Part shown: piece after piece, positions 16,856-25,599 of the stretch
Layout of the letters: every line of letters begins with the position of its first letter
How positions within the stretch are numbered: position 1 is the first letter of the stretch
Assembly (NCBI RefSeq): GCF_009827305.1
Contig: NZ_WTYJ01000004.1
Span: forward strand, 186,001-250,000
Direction: 5' to 3'
DNA length: 64,000 nucleotides
Source: Croceibacterium xixiisoli
GTDB lineage: Bacteria > Pseudomonadota > Alphaproteobacteria > Sphingomonadales > Sphingomonadaceae
Notes under the pieces: model-generated
The model's database searches: none
Told to the model about the DNA's origin: nothing
What the model saw: the letters and a program-made list of their open reading frames with translations, nothing else
Position numbers and translations under genes: made by a program

Positions 16856-18013
16856 ATGACCAGACCATCCAGCCGGCTGCTGCTTCCGGCACTGATCCTG
16901 CTCGTCGGCGTAAATCTGCGCCCGGCGCTTGCCGCCATCAGCCCGCTACTTGACCAGATCCAGCATGACACGGCACTGGGCGATACGGGGGCGAGCCTGC
17001 TGACCACGCTGCCGGTAATGCTGATGGGGATCTGCCTGCTCGGCACGGTGCAGTTGAAATCCCTGTTCGGAAACCGGGGCGGAGTGGCGCTGGGGCTGGC
17101 GGCGATCGCCATCGCCTGCCTCGCCCGCTGGCAATGGCCGGCCATCGCCTCCCTGCTGGTCACGGCAGTCATCGGCGGCGTGGGCATTGCCATCGTGCAG
17201 GCGCTGATGCCGGCCATCATCCGCCAGCGCGCCGGTATGCGCGCGGCCGGAATGATGGGGCTCTATTCCACCGCAATCATGGGCGGGGCTGCCATCGCCA
17301 GCTTTGCCGCGCCGCGCATCTCCCCCGATCATGGCTGGCCGGCGGCGGTCGGCATCTGGGGCGTGCCGGCGCTGATTGCCCTGGCTGTCTGGTGGCTGGC
17401 TGTTCCCAAATCGGCGGAACCCGGCAGCCCGGCCCCCTCACAGGCAGTCTGGCGGCAGGGCAGGGCGTGGCTGCTGGTTCTGCTCTTCGGCCTGGGCACG
17501 GGTGCCTATACGCTCGTGCTTGCCTGGCTGCCGCCCTTCTACACCCAGCTTGGCTGGTCGGCACCCGCCGCCGGCGGGCTGCTCGCGGGCGTCACGCTGG
17601 CAGAGGTGGCATCCGGCACTGCCGTGTCCTTGTGCGTGGACCGGTTTGCCGATCGCCGGCCGCTGCTGCTCTCGGCCATCGCTGCGCTGCTCGCCGGGCT
17701 GGCCGGGCTCATCACGGCGCCGCTCATGCTTGCGTGGCCGGCGGCGCTGCTGATCGGGCTCGGGATCGGGGCGCTGTTTCCCCTCTCCCTGATCGTCGCC
17801 ATGGATCATGGGGACAGCCCGGCGCAGGCCGGGGCCATCGTCGGCTTCGTGCAGGGCGGGGGCTATATGATCGCATCGCTGCTGCCGCTCGCCGCCGGCA
17901 TCCTGCGCCAGAACCTGTCCGATCTGCGCCCGGCCTGGTGGCTGATGGCGGGGCTGTCGCTGGTGCTCGCCCTGATCGCTGCCCGGCTGCGGCCGGGCCG
18001 GCATCTGGCGTAA
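16856..18013 (+). CDS. MFS transporter, CynX/NimT family
   Basis: 385-residue inner-membrane protein with about 12 predicted membrane helices. The start LLPALILLVGVNLRPALAAISPLL is typical of the CynX/NimT branch of the major facilitator superfamily, whose known members handle cyanate or nitroimidazoles. VDRFADRRP matches motif-A-like loops, and FVQGGGYMIASLLPLAAG marks the C-terminal half. GCGGAG upstream supports the ATG. Expression is probably controlled by the divergent MarR protein through the twin operators. Substrate unknown; export of the MarR ligand is the simplest model. Confidence 0.85.
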   Translation: MTRPSSRLLLPALILLVGVNLRPALAAISPLLDQIQHDTALGDTGASLLTTLPVMLMGICLLGTVQLKSLFGNRGGVALGLAAIAIACLARWQWPAIASLLVTAVIGGVGIAIVQALMPAIIRQRAGMRAAGMMGLYSTAIMGGAAIASFAAPRISPDHGWPAAVGIWGVPALIALAVWWLAVPKSAEPGSPAPSQAVWRQGRAWLLVLLFGLGTGAYTLVLAWLPPFYTQLGWSAPAAGGLLAGVTLAEVASGTAVSLCVDRFADRRPLLLSAIAALLAGLAGLITAPLMLAWPAALLIGLGIGALFPLSLIVAMDHGDSPAQAGAIVGFVQGGGYMIASLLPLAAGILRQNLSDLRPAWWLMAGLSLVLALIAARLRPGRHLA

Positions 18014-18067
18014 AATCACCCCTTAGCTCCGCTGCAGACGGGCATGGAGCGATATCCAGGCAGGTAA

Positions 18068-18089
18068 AATTCCCTGTTGAATGGGAATT
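18068..18089. promoter_or_regulatory. Inverted repeat near LysR start
   Basis: AATTCCC-N8-GGGAATT, a perfect 7-base inverted repeat that overlaps a possible ATG at 18081. Its place suggests autoregulatory binding by the LysR-type protein, and it argues that translation starts downstream. Confidence 0.4.
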
Positions 18090-18095
18090 CGCTTT

Positions 18096-19037
18096 ATGGG
18101 GCGCTCCTGCACCCTCTTGTCCGGAGTAGCCACGCCCTTGGCCGATTATGATGTGCCCCGCCTGGATCTGCGTCTGTTGCGGCAGTTCGTCGCCGTGGCG
18201 GAGGAACTGCATTTCACCCGTGCGGCGCAGCGGCTGGCCATGGCGCAGCCTTCGTTGACGGCGGCGGTGCAGCGGCTGGAACAGGATGTCGGGGCCGTGC
18301 TGGTCGAACGCGGCCGCAAGACCATGCGGCTGACGCCCGCCGGGGCGGTGCTGCTGGATCAGTCACGGCAATTGCTCAAGGCAGCGGATGATGCCTTGGC
18401 TCTGACGCGGGATGCGGCAGCGGGCCGGCATGGGCAGGTGCGGCTCGGCTATGTCGGAAGCGCCATGTACGGCCGCCTGCCGGGGCAATTGCGCGCGTTT
18501 CGCCGGGCCTTTCCCGATGTGCGGATTGATCTGCAGGAAATGACCACCATTGCGCAGGTCGCTGCCCTGCGGTCGGGCGCGCTGGATCTGGCGATCGTCA
18601 TTCCCCCGCTGGCGGATACAGCCGCGCTGCACACCCTGCCGTTCGATGAAGACCGGCTGTCGCTGGCCCTGCCAATGGGTCACCGACTGGCCAGGGCAGC
18701 AAAGGTGACGGTTGCGGATCTGGCTGACGAACCCTTCCTGAGCTGGCCACGCGCGCAGGGGCCGGGGTTTCATGATCAGGTGATGCAGCTGTGCCGTCAG
18801 GCCGGCTTTGCGCCGCAGGTCGAACAGGAAGCGCACGGCATGCATGCGGTGCTCTCCCTTGTGGCGGCGGCGGCGGGGGTGGCCATCGTGCCCGCCAGCA
18901 TGGCCCAGGTCCGCGCGGCGGAAATCGCCTATCATCCGATCACCGATGATGCCGCGCGTTTCGAACTGCTGCTGTGCCGCCCGGGCGCGGAACTTGCGCC
19001 CGCTACTCGCCGTCTGGAGGAAGCCTTGCAACGATAG
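18096..19037 (+). CDS. LysR-family transcriptional regulator
   Basis: About 313 residues. The N-terminal helix-turn-helix reads LLRQFVAVAEELHFTRAAQR then LAMAQPSLTAAVQRLEQDVG, and is followed by a periplasmic-binding-like effector domain (HGQVRLGYVGSAMYGRLPGQ; SGALDLAIVIPP). Start is uncertain: 18081 overlaps an inverted repeat, 18096 has GGGA upstream, and a TTG near 18138 is also possible. Unlike most LysR genes it is not divergent from its neighbour; the SDR gene follows on the same strand after 83 bases and is its likely target or operon partner. Confidence 0.87.
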   Translation: MGRSCTLLSGVATPLADYDVPRLDLRLLRQFVAVAEELHFTRAAQRLAMAQPSLTAAVQRLEQDVGAVLVERGRKTMRLTPAGAVLLDQSRQLLKAADDALALTRDAAAGRHGQVRLGYVGSAMYGRLPGQLRAFRRAFPDVRIDLQEMTTIAQVAALRSGALDLAIVIPPLADTAALHTLPFDEDRLSLALPMGHRLARAAKVTVADLADEPFLSWPRAQGPGFHDQVMQLCRQAGFAPQVEQEAHGMHAVLSLVAAAAGVAIVPASMAQVRAAEIAYHPITDDAARFELLLCRPGAELAPATRRLEEALQR

Positions 19038-19120
19038 GTCCTGCCTATCACTGCCTCGGGCGATCGATATTGGACCGGGCCCCGGTCGAACGCCACCTGC
19101 CACGCAGGCAGGAGATACAG

Positions 19121-19996
19121 ATGATCGATTTTTCCGGGCGCGTGGCGCTGGTAACCGGGGCCGGGCGCGGGATTGGTCTGGCCTATGCAAGGGGGCTCGC
19201 CGCGCGCGGCGCCACCGTCATCTTGCAGGATCGCGGCGCCGCTGTCGACGGAACGGGCGATGATCCCGCTGTGGCACAGGCTGCAGCGGCAGAGATCGTC
19301 GCGGCAGGCGGTCGGGCCGTGGCAGAGTCTGGACCCATCGCCACGCGCGCGCAGTGCCATGATCGCATTGCCGCCGTGCTGCGCGATCACGGGCGGTTGG
19401 ACGTGCTGATCCACAACGCCGGCTGGGTTGGCTATCAGACCATAGAGCAGCTGGAATTCGGGTTCCACCAGCGCATGATCGGGTTGGGGATCGACACGCC
19501 GCTGTGGCTGGCGCAGGCGGCCTGGCCGGCCATGTGTCAGGCCGGTTTCGGTCGCATCCTGTTCACCACCTCCGATCGGGCGATCTATCCGCAATATGCC
19601 CAGCTGGGGCTGGCATCCTATGCGGCGGCCAAGATGGGGACGATCGGCATCGCCAATATCCTCGCCGCCGAAGGCGCGGCCCATGGCATCACCGTCAATG
19701 CCATCGCCCCGGTGGCCAAGACCCGGATGTGGGGCGTGGAGGATGAACCGGACGAACTGAAGCCCGATGATGTGGCGGCGGGCGCGCTCTATCTGGTTTC
19801 CCCCGAATGCAAGCTTAGCGGCTGGGTACTGCGCGCGGCCAATGGCCAGTTCATTGCCACCCGCGCGCAGGAGGCGGATGGCGTGTCCTATCCGCGCGAT
19901 CTCGCCGCTGCCGAACTGCACACACCGGAAGACATGGCGCGGGAATGGGAACGCGTATTCGTCACTGCGCCGGAACGCCGGGCTTCGCTCGTCTGA
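19121..19996 (+). CDS. Short-chain dehydrogenase/reductase
   Basis: 291-residue Rossmann-fold oxidoreductase. The ATG has GGAG 7 bases upstream. Cofactor loop VTGAGRGIGLAYA near the N terminus, then IHNAG, and a catalytic triad of S in FTTSDRAIY with YAAAK (Tyr and Lys). DRG at the end of strand 2 and the long insertion AAVDGTGDDPAVAQAAAAEI recall the SDR domain of the multifunctional beta-oxidation enzyme type 2, so a 3-hydroxyacyl-CoA-like or carbonyl substrate is possible. Usual catalytic geometry is intact. The region 19038-19120 holds no gene. Confidence 0.88.
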   Translation: MIDFSGRVALVTGAGRGIGLAYARGLAARGATVILQDRGAAVDGTGDDPAVAQAAAAEIVAAGGRAVAESGPIATRAQCHDRIAAVLRDHGRLDVLIHNAGWVGYQTIEQLEFGFHQRMIGLGIDTPLWLAQAAWPAMCQAGFGRILFTTSDRAIYPQYAQLGLASYAAAKMGTIGIANILAAEGAAHGITVNAIAPVAKTRMWGVEDEPDELKPDDVAAGALYLVSPECKLSGWVLRAANGQFIATRAQEADGVSYPRDLAAAELHTPEDMAREWERVFVTAPERRASLV

Positions 19997-20020
19997 AGGA
20001 AATTTCGGATCCCTTGAATT

Positions 20021-20042
20021 TTATTAAATCATGATTTAATAA
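20021..20042. promoter_or_regulatory. Perfect 22-base palindrome, TetR operator
   Basis: Half-site TTATTAAATCA followed immediately by its exact complement. It ends 6 bases before the TetR ATG and lies where the promoter of the TetR-efflux operon should be, so autorepression that also controls the pump genes is likely. Confidence 0.8.
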
Positions 20043-20048
20043 TGCGGC

Positions 20049-20699
20049 ATGTCAGCGCAGGCTCCCGTTCGTCGATCCCGGCCCCGTGGCAGGCCTGCGC
20101 GCGATCGGTCGGTCTGTTCGCGGGAATTGGGCGATGCGGCGATTACGCTGTTTGCCGCCAAGGGCTATGATGCGACTACTTTGAAGGATATTGCGGAGGT
20201 CGCCGCCGTCGATCCTTCGCTGATTTCCTACCAGTTCGGGTCCAAGCTGGATCTCTGGAAAGCCGTCATCGTCGATGTCGGGGACCAGCTGCGTGCCAAG
20301 TTCGCCGAAATTCGCCGGGCCACGCAGGGGGACGATGTCGAACCGGCGATGCGCCGCACGCTGGCCGATATCGTCCACTTCATGCTCGAACACCCAAGGA
20401 TCGCGCATTTCATGGCCCGCGATACCTATCGTGACAACGAACGCGCCGATTGGGTCGAGGAAAAACTGGCCGGTCTGCTGTTCGATTATCTGCGCCCCGC
20501 GCTTGATCAATTGCGGGCGGCGGGGCGGTTGCGGCCCGGCACGCCCGATATGCTGCTGCTGCATTTCAACTACAGCCTGTCCTTCAGCATCATCCGCCGC
20601 GAACGGCTGGTCCGCGCTGCCCCCGAACTGGCCGATGATGCCGTTTTCGCGGCCGAGCTGACGACCATGCTGGTGGGATCGATCCTGCGCGATGACTGA
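20049..20699 (+). CDS. TetR-family repressor, first gene of efflux operon
   Basis: 216 residues. An arginine-rich lead (RRSRPRGRPARDRS) precedes the helix-turn-helix (AAITLFAAKGYDATTLKDIA then VDPSLISYQFGSKLDLWKAV). The C-terminal half is a ligand pocket with IVHFMLEHPRIAHFMARDTY, resembling CerR/YcdC-type C-terminal domains. Its stop overlaps the start of the next gene by 8 bases, so it is translated with the pump it most likely represses. Inducer unknown, probably a pump substrate. Confidence 0.88.
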   Translation: MSAQAPVRRSRPRGRPARDRSVCSRELGDAAITLFAAKGYDATTLKDIAEVAAVDPSLISYQFGSKLDLWKAVIVDVGDQLRAKFAEIRRATQGDDVEPAMRRTLADIVHFMLEHPRIAHFMARDTYRDNERADWVEEKLAGLLFDYLRPALDQLRAAGRLRPGTPDMLLLHFNYSLSFSIIRRERLVRAAPELADDAVFAAELTTMLVGSILRDD

Positions 20700-22350
20700 C
20701 CCGGCGGCCTCCGGATCGGGCAGGCCGGATGGGCCGGGTGGGCATGATCGGGCCGACTATGTCTTCAAACCGCATGAACGCCCCTTCATGCCGGGCTCTC
20801 CCGCTCAGCCGGATCACCCGGCCGGGCGCAAGATCGGCTATTTCCTCATCGGGCTCTATCTGGCGCTGATCGGCGGCCTGCAGAACGGCCTGCTGCTCGC
20901 CAGCCTCACGGTGATGCAGGGCAATCTGGCGCTGACCCCGGTGGAAGGCGGCTGGGTGACGGTCGCCTTCAACATGACCAATGCCTGCATGGCAATGCTG
21001 CTGTTCAAGGCGCGGCAGGAATTCGGCATCGAACGCTTCGTGCAGGTGGCAATGTGTGCGCTGCTGCTGGCCAATTTCGTCCAGCTGTTCGATGCCGGCT
21101 ATCAGTTCGAACTCGTCTCTCGCGGCATTGCCGGGCTGGCCGCCAGCTGTCTTTCGACCATGGCCATGTTCTATCTGATGCAGGGCATGCCCGCCAAATC
21201 GAAACTGGTCGGCATGCTGCTGGGTGTCGGGCTGGGGCAGGTGGGTGTGCCGCTGGCGCGCGCCATTGCTCCGTTGCTGCTGTCCAATGGCGATATCACC
21301 CATCTGTTCCAGCTGCAGTTCGGCCTTTCGCTGGTGGCCGTTGGTCTGGTCAACATCCTTCATCTACCGCCGGCGGAAACCGTGCGCTCGTTCGAAAAAC
21401 TCGATCTGGTCACCTTCCCGCTGCTCGCCTCCGGCGTGGGGCTCGCCTGCGCCTTCATGGTGCAGGGGCGCATCCAGTGGTGGGACAAGCCATGGCTCGG
21501 TTATGCGCTGGCGGCATCGGTGCTGCTGATCGGGCTGGCCTTCCTGATCGAACACAACCGCGCCAATCCCATGCTCCACACCCGCTGGATGAAGAGCCGC
21601 AACATCATCGCCTTTGCCCTGGCCGGGGTGATGGTCCGCGTCCTGCTGTCCGAACAGGGATTCGGCGCGGCCGGACTGCTCACGACGGTCGGCATGACCA
21701 ATGATCAGCTGGTCGGCTATTACACGGTGCTCACGCTGGCGACCCTGCTCGGCATCGGCGTCTCGATCGCCCGGCTCGATCCCAAGGATCTGGTCCGGCC
21801 GCTGCTGGTGGTGTTCGGCATCATCGCCATCGCCGCCTTCATGGATACCCATGCCGGGGTGCTGACCCGGCCGGTCAATCTCTACTGGACGCAGGCGGCG
21901 ATGGCCTTTGCCGCCGTCTACATCATGGCGCCGCTCTTCATGGAAGGGATCTTGCGCGCCTTGGCCCGGGGGCCGGATTACATCATCAGCTTCGTCGCCG
22001 TGTTCAGCCTGTCGCAGACGATCGGCGGGCTGGCCGGGGTGGCCGCGCTTTCCGCCTTCCACACCGTGCGGACCAAGGCGCATCTGATGGCCATGGGGCA
22101 GGGGCTGACCCTGTCCGATCCGACCGTCGCCCGCGCGGCGGGCCAGGCGGGCCCCACGCAATTGCTGCAGCAGGCCAATCAGCAGGCCGCGATCCTGGCG
22201 TATAACGATGTGTTTTTCCTGATCGGCTGCCTGGCTGCGGCCGTCTTCGCGATCACTTTCATTCGGTGGGTCTATCTGAAGATCAACGGCATCAACCCTC
22301 TGGCAGAGGAAATGGCCGCGCTTCAGAAAATGATGAGCAAGAAACAATGA
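20692..22350 (+). CDS. EmrB-type MFS drug efflux transporter (14-helix DHA2-like)
   Basis: 552 residues. A polar N terminus (about 45 residues, ending HPAGRKIGY) leads into some 14 hydrophobic helices starting at FLIGLYLALIGGLQNGLLLA. LTPVEGGWVTVAFNMTNACM is the helix-1/2 signature region of EmrB-like proteins; a large periplasmic loop lies before the last helix (HLMAMGQGLTLSDPTVARAA then QQANQQAAILAYNDVF), as in EmrB. It would be the energy-coupled inner-membrane component exporting hydrophobic compounds through EmrA and an outer-membrane channel encoded directly after it. ATGA overlap with the next gene. Confidence 0.88.
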   Translation: MTDPAASGSGRPDGPGGHDRADYVFKPHERPFMPGSPAQPDHPAGRKIGYFLIGLYLALIGGLQNGLLLASLTVMQGNLALTPVEGGWVTVAFNMTNACMAMLLFKARQEFGIERFVQVAMCALLLANFVQLFDAGYQFELVSRGIAGLAASCLSTMAMFYLMQGMPAKSKLVGMLLGVGLGQVGVPLARAIAPLLLSNGDITHLFQLQFGLSLVAVGLVNILHLPPAETVRSFEKLDLVTFPLLASGVGLACAFMVQGRIQWWDKPWLGYALAASVLLIGLAFLIEHNRANPMLHTRWMKSRNIIAFALAGVMVRVLLSEQGFGAAGLLTTVGMTNDQLVGYYTVLTLATLLGIGVSIARLDPKDLVRPLLVVFGIIAIAAFMDTHAGVLTRPVNLYWTQAAMAFAAVYIMAPLFMEGILRALARGPDYIISFVAVFSLSQTIGGLAGVAALSAFHTVRTKAHLMAMGQGLTLSDPTVARAAGQAGPTQLLQQANQQAAILAYNDVFFLIGCLAAAVFAITFIRWVYLKINGINPLAEEMAALQKMMSKKQ

Positions 22351-23450
22351 GCACAGACAAACAGGACAATGATCCCGCCCTTTCCGACGTGGAGCCGCAA
22401 CAGGGCGGCTGGGCACCCCGGCGATCGCGGCGGGGGATCATCGCCTTCGCGCTGGTGATCATCGCCGGCGTGCTGGCCATCCTCTACGCCTGGGATCTGC
22501 CGCCCTTCCGCACCGGCAACATCACCACCGACAATGCCTATGTTCGTGGGCGGACAACCGTGATCAGCCCGCAGGTGACCGGCTATGTCACGGCCGTCAA
22601 TGTGCAGGATTTCCAGGCGGTGAAGCAGGGCGTTCCGCTGGTGACGATCGATGATCGCATCTACCGCGCCCGGGTCGAACAGGGCGTGGCCGGCATCGCC
22701 GCGCAGACCGCCACGCTGGACAATGCGCTGCAGAACCAGCGCTCGGGCGAAGCGCAGGTTCGGCTGCAGGATGCGGCGGTGGCGAGTGCCCGTGCGCAGG
22801 CAGCGCGCGCTCGCGCGGACCTGACGCGCGTGAATGAGCTGGTCGGCGAAGGCTCGGTATCCGAACGTGAACGCGATCAGGCGCTCGCCACGCTACGCCA
22901 GGCAGAAGCCGCCGTCGCCCAGGCGCAGGCCCAGCGCGCCATCGCCCAGGAACAGCTTCGCTCCGTCGGTGTGGGCCGCGGCGGCCTGCGCGCTCAGGTG
23001 GAAAGCGCCACCGCCGCCCGCGATCTCGCCCGCGTCGATCTGGACAACACCATCATCCGCGCGCCCCGTGATGGTCGTCTGAGCGAAGTCTCCGTGCGGG
23101 TCGGCCAGATGGTCTCCCCCGGCACGCAGCTGATGTATCTTGTGCCGGAAGAACATTGGGTTGTGGCCAATTTCAAGGAAGCACAGACCGCCGCCATCCA
23201 GGTCGGCCAGCCCGCCACGCTGCGCGTCGATGCCTTCGGCGGGGCAGAGCTGACCGGCAAGGTCGAAAGCATCGCCCCGGCCGCCGGCAGCGAATTCAGC
23301 GTGGTCCGGCCGGACACCGGCGCGGGCAATTTCGTCAAGGTTCCCCAACGGATAGCGGTGCGGATCCGGATCGATCCGGGGCAGGCGGGCTCCGCCCGGC
23401 TCGGCCCTGGCATGTCGGTCATCGCCACCGTGCATACGCAGGCCCGGTGA
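22347..23450 (+). CDS. EmrA/HlyD-type membrane fusion protein
   Basis: 367-residue periplasmic adaptor anchored by one N-terminal helix (IIAFALVIIAGVLAILYAW). Then a biotinyl-lipoyl-like half (TDNAYVRGRTTVISPQVTGY), an alpha-hairpin with heptads (ARAQAARARADLTRVNELVG, ATLRQAEAAVAQAQAQRA), the second lipoyl half (DNTIIRAPRDGRLSEVSVRVG) and a beta-barrel (GMSVIATVHT at the end). The TDNAYV motif is diagnostic of EmrA proteins. The start overlaps the upstream stop and the stop overlaps the next start (TGATG), so the operon is tightly coupled. Confidence 0.92.
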   Translation: MSTDKQDNDPALSDVEPQQGGWAPRRSRRGIIAFALVIIAGVLAILYAWDLPPFRTGNITTDNAYVRGRTTVISPQVTGYVTAVNVQDFQAVKQGVPLVTIDDRIYRARVEQGVAGIAAQTATLDNALQNQRSGEAQVRLQDAAVASARAQAARARADLTRVNELVGEGSVSERERDQALATLRQAEAAVAQAQAQRAIAQEQLRSVGVGRGGLRAQVESATAARDLARVDLDNTIIRAPRDGRLSEVSVRVGQMVSPGTQLMYLVPEEHWVVANFKEAQTAAIQVGQPATLRVDAFGGAELTGKVESIAPAAGSEFSVVRPDTGAGNFVKVPQRIAVRIRIDPGQAGSARLGPGMSVIATVHTQAR

Positions 23451-24817
23451 TGTCACGCCCGCTCGTCATCGCTGCCGCTCTGGCCGCTCTGCTGGCCGGC
23501 TGCGCCCCGCAAATCCCCGACCGTCCGGCGGCGGCATCGGTGGCAGCGCCCTCCAACTGGCGTACATCCTTCGCCGGCGATCCGGCGGTGGAAGGGAACT
23601 GGTGGTCCGGCTTCGGCGACCCGCAACTCGCCACGCTGGTGGACCAGGCGCGCACCCACAACAGCGACGTGGCCATTGCCATCGCCCGCGTGGAGGAAGC
23701 CCGCGCGCAGGAACGCACATCGCGCGCCGTGCTGGTGCCCGCCGTCAATCTGACGGCCCCGGCAAGCTATGGCCGCTCGCTGACTGCGCTCGGCACCGCA
23801 GTGGAGGCAACCGTGGCGCAGCCGCAGTTCCAGGCCAGCTATGAGATTGATCTGTTTGGCCGAAATCGCGCGCAAATCGATGCGGCGGCGGCCAATGTGC
23901 TGGCCAGCGATGCGGCGCGGCAGACCACATTGCTGGCGGTCAGCTCCGCCACGGCCAGCGGTTATGTCACATTGCTGGCGCTGGACGAGCGGCTCGATCT
24001 GCTGCGCCAGACCCTGACGTCACGCGAAGAGGCATTGCGTATTGCCCGCAGCCGCGCGGCGGCCGGCTATACTTCGCAGCTGGAATTGCGGCAGGCGGAG
24101 GCGGAGTATCACGCCACGCAGCAGCAGATTCCGGTCGTGGAAACCGCCATCGCCCGGCAGGAAAATGCCCTGTCGCTGCTGATCGGCGACACGCCCGCCG
24201 CCATTGCCCGGGGCGTGCGTTTTGCGGCGCTGCACCGGCCCGCCGTGCCCGCTGCCCTGCCATCGGAACTGACCCGCCGCCGCCCGGATATCGTGCAGGC
24301 CGAATATGCGCTAGCCGCCTCCGACGCGCGATTGCGCGCCGCCCAGCGGCAGTTCCTGCCCCAGGTCCAGCTGAGCGCCGCCATTGGGGAGGTGATGGGA
24401 TCATCGCTGCGCGACAATGTCGATGTCTGGTCGATCGGCGGATCAATATTGGCGCCGATCTTCGCCGGCGGCCGCCTGCGCGGGCAGTTCGATGCCGCCA
24501 CCGCCCAGCGCGATCAGGCCGCCTTCACCTATCAGCGCGCCGTGCTTTCCGCCTTCCGCGAGGTGGAAGATCAACTGGCCATCATAGCCCGGCTGGACGA
24601 CCAGGAGCGCGCTCTCGTCGCCCAGCGCGTGGCGGTGGCAGACAGCCTGCGCCACGCCACCAACCGCTATCGAGCCGGTTATTCCCCCTATCTCGAACAG
24701 GTCGATGCTCAGCGAGTGCTGCTGTCGGTCGATATCGCCCTGATCCAGCTGCGAACCGACCGGCTGACAGCCGCGATTGCGTTGTATCAGGCGCTAGGTG
24801 GATCGCCATCGACATGA
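23450..24817 (+). CDS. Outer-membrane efflux lipoprotein, NodT/OprM family
   Basis: 455 residues. A lipoprotein signal (MSRPLVIAAALAALLAGC) is followed by the two tandem outer-membrane-efflux repeats; NWWSGFGDPQLATLVDQART and YEIDLFGRNRAQIDAAAANV in the first and RRRPDIVQAEYALAASDARL in the second are signature segments. It forms the trimeric channel of the tripartite pump with the two preceding proteins. Length is normal for NodT proteins. No terminator is obvious after it; the vapB operator follows within 10 bases. Confidence 0.92.
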   Translation: MSRPLVIAAALAALLAGCAPQIPDRPAAASVAAPSNWRTSFAGDPAVEGNWWSGFGDPQLATLVDQARTHNSDVAIAIARVEEARAQERTSRAVLVPAVNLTAPASYGRSLTALGTAVEATVAQPQFQASYEIDLFGRNRAQIDAAAANVLASDAARQTTLLAVSSATASGYVTLLALDERLDLLRQTLTSREEALRIARSRAAAGYTSQLELRQAEAEYHATQQQIPVVETAIARQENALSLLIGDTPAAIARGVRFAALHRPAVPAALPSELTRRRPDIVQAEYALAASDARLRAAQRQFLPQVQLSAAIGEVMGSSLRDNVDVWSIGGSILAPIFAGGRLRGQFDAATAQRDQAAFTYQRAVLSAFREVEDQLAIIARLDDQERALVAQRVAVADSLRHATNRYRAGYSPYLEQVDAQRVLLSVDIALIQLRTDRLTAAIALYQALGGSPST

Positions 24818-24825
24818 CGTTCAAG

Positions 24826-24845
24826 GTAATGTAAAAAGACATTAC
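24826..24845. promoter_or_regulatory. Candidate vapBC operator
   Basis: GTAATGT-N6-ACATTAC, a perfect 7-base inverted repeat 27 bases upstream of the antitoxin ATG. Antitoxins of this kind repress their own operon through such palindromes. It could also act as a weak hairpin after the efflux operon. Confidence 0.5.
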
Positions 24846-24872
24846 TGTTGTTGGTGAACGGAGTATGGCGTG

Positions 24873-25124
24873 ATGGCATCGCTGGCGGTGACGATGAAGG
24901 GGCAGATTACGCTGAAGCGGGATTTGCTGCAGCATCTGGGCATCAAGCCGGGGGAGCGGATCGAGTTCGACAAGCTGCCCGGTGGTGAGTTGCGCGTAAA
25001 AGCGGCGCGCCCCACCGGAACCATCGACAATTTCATCGGGCGCCATGCGGGCAAGGTCAAAAAGCCGCTGACGATCGAAGAGATGAATGCAATCGCCGCC
25101 GCTGGCTGGGCTGGCGAGGAATGA
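24873..25124 (+). CDS. VapB-type antitoxin, AbrB/SpoVT swapped-hairpin fold
   Basis: 83 residues. The N-terminal half, VTMKGQITLKRDLLQHLGIK and PGERIEFDKLPGGELRVKA, is the AbrB/MazE DNA-binding fold; the C-terminal tail (RHAGKVKKPLTIEEMNAIAA) is the part that should wrap the toxin. A GTG at 24870 directly before the ATG is an alternative start. The stop overlaps the toxin start (ATGA), the usual antitoxin-first arrangement. It would bind DNA at the upstream palindrome together with VapC. Confidence 0.87.
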   Translation: MASLAVTMKGQITLKRDLLQHLGIKPGERIEFDKLPGGELRVKAARPTGTIDNFIGRHAGKVKKPLTIEEMNAIAAAGWAGEE

Positions 25125-25516
25125 AGATCACCGTCGACACCAATGTGCTGGTGCGGGCGGTGTTGCAGGATAATCCGGAACAGGGGCGTGCAGCTACCGA
25201 GCTGTTGCAGAACGCTTCGCTGATCGCGGTATCGCTGCCTTGCCTGTGTGAACTGGTATGGGTGTTGCGCCGGGGTGCGAAGCTGCCAACGGGTGATATT
25301 GCGGCCTCGATCCGGGATTTGCTCGATGCGGGCAATGTCGTGATGAACCGTCCTGCGGTGGAAGCCGGGCTCGCCGTTTTGGAAGCGGGCGGCGATTTTG
25401 CAGATGGTATCATGGCCTATGAAGGCAGTTGGTTGGGCGGCGAGACTTTCGTGTCTTTCGACAAGCAGGCCGTTTCCATCCTGACGGAACAGGGACAGTT
25501 GGCGCAATTGCTTTGA
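25121..25516 (+). CDS. VapC-type PIN-domain toxin ribonuclease
   Basis: 131 residues, the normal PIN size. Acidic metal-binding residues are visible: Asp in VDTNVLVRAV near the N terminus, Glu in CLCELVWVLRRG, Asp in FADGIMAYEG, and Asp in TFVSFDKQA. It would cleave RNA, typically tRNA or rRNA, when freed from the antitoxin. All four positions are intact, so the toxin looks functional. The pair may stabilise this chromosomal region or be a relic of a mobile element. Confidence 0.88.
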   Translation: MKITVDTNVLVRAVLQDNPEQGRAATELLQNASLIAVSLPCLCELVWVLRRGAKLPTGDIAASIRDLLDAGNVVMNRPAVEAGLAVLEAGGDFADGIMAYEGSWLGGETFVSFDKQAVSILTEQGQLAQLL

Positions 25517-25551
25517 GCGTTGCGGTTCTTCGTCCAGACCCGGAACCCGAT

Positions 25552-25589
25552 GATGCGCCAGCCCCGTGAAGGGGTGGGGCCGGCGCATC
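25552..25589. terminator. Hairpin between convergent vapC and oxidoreductase genes
   Basis: Outer stem GATGCGCC/GGCGCATC encloses an inner CCCC/GGGG stem. It has no T-run on either side, so it may act as a transcript-end stabiliser or a factor-dependent site rather than a classical terminator. Confidence 0.45.
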
Positions 25590-25599
25590 GTTCCATCGA

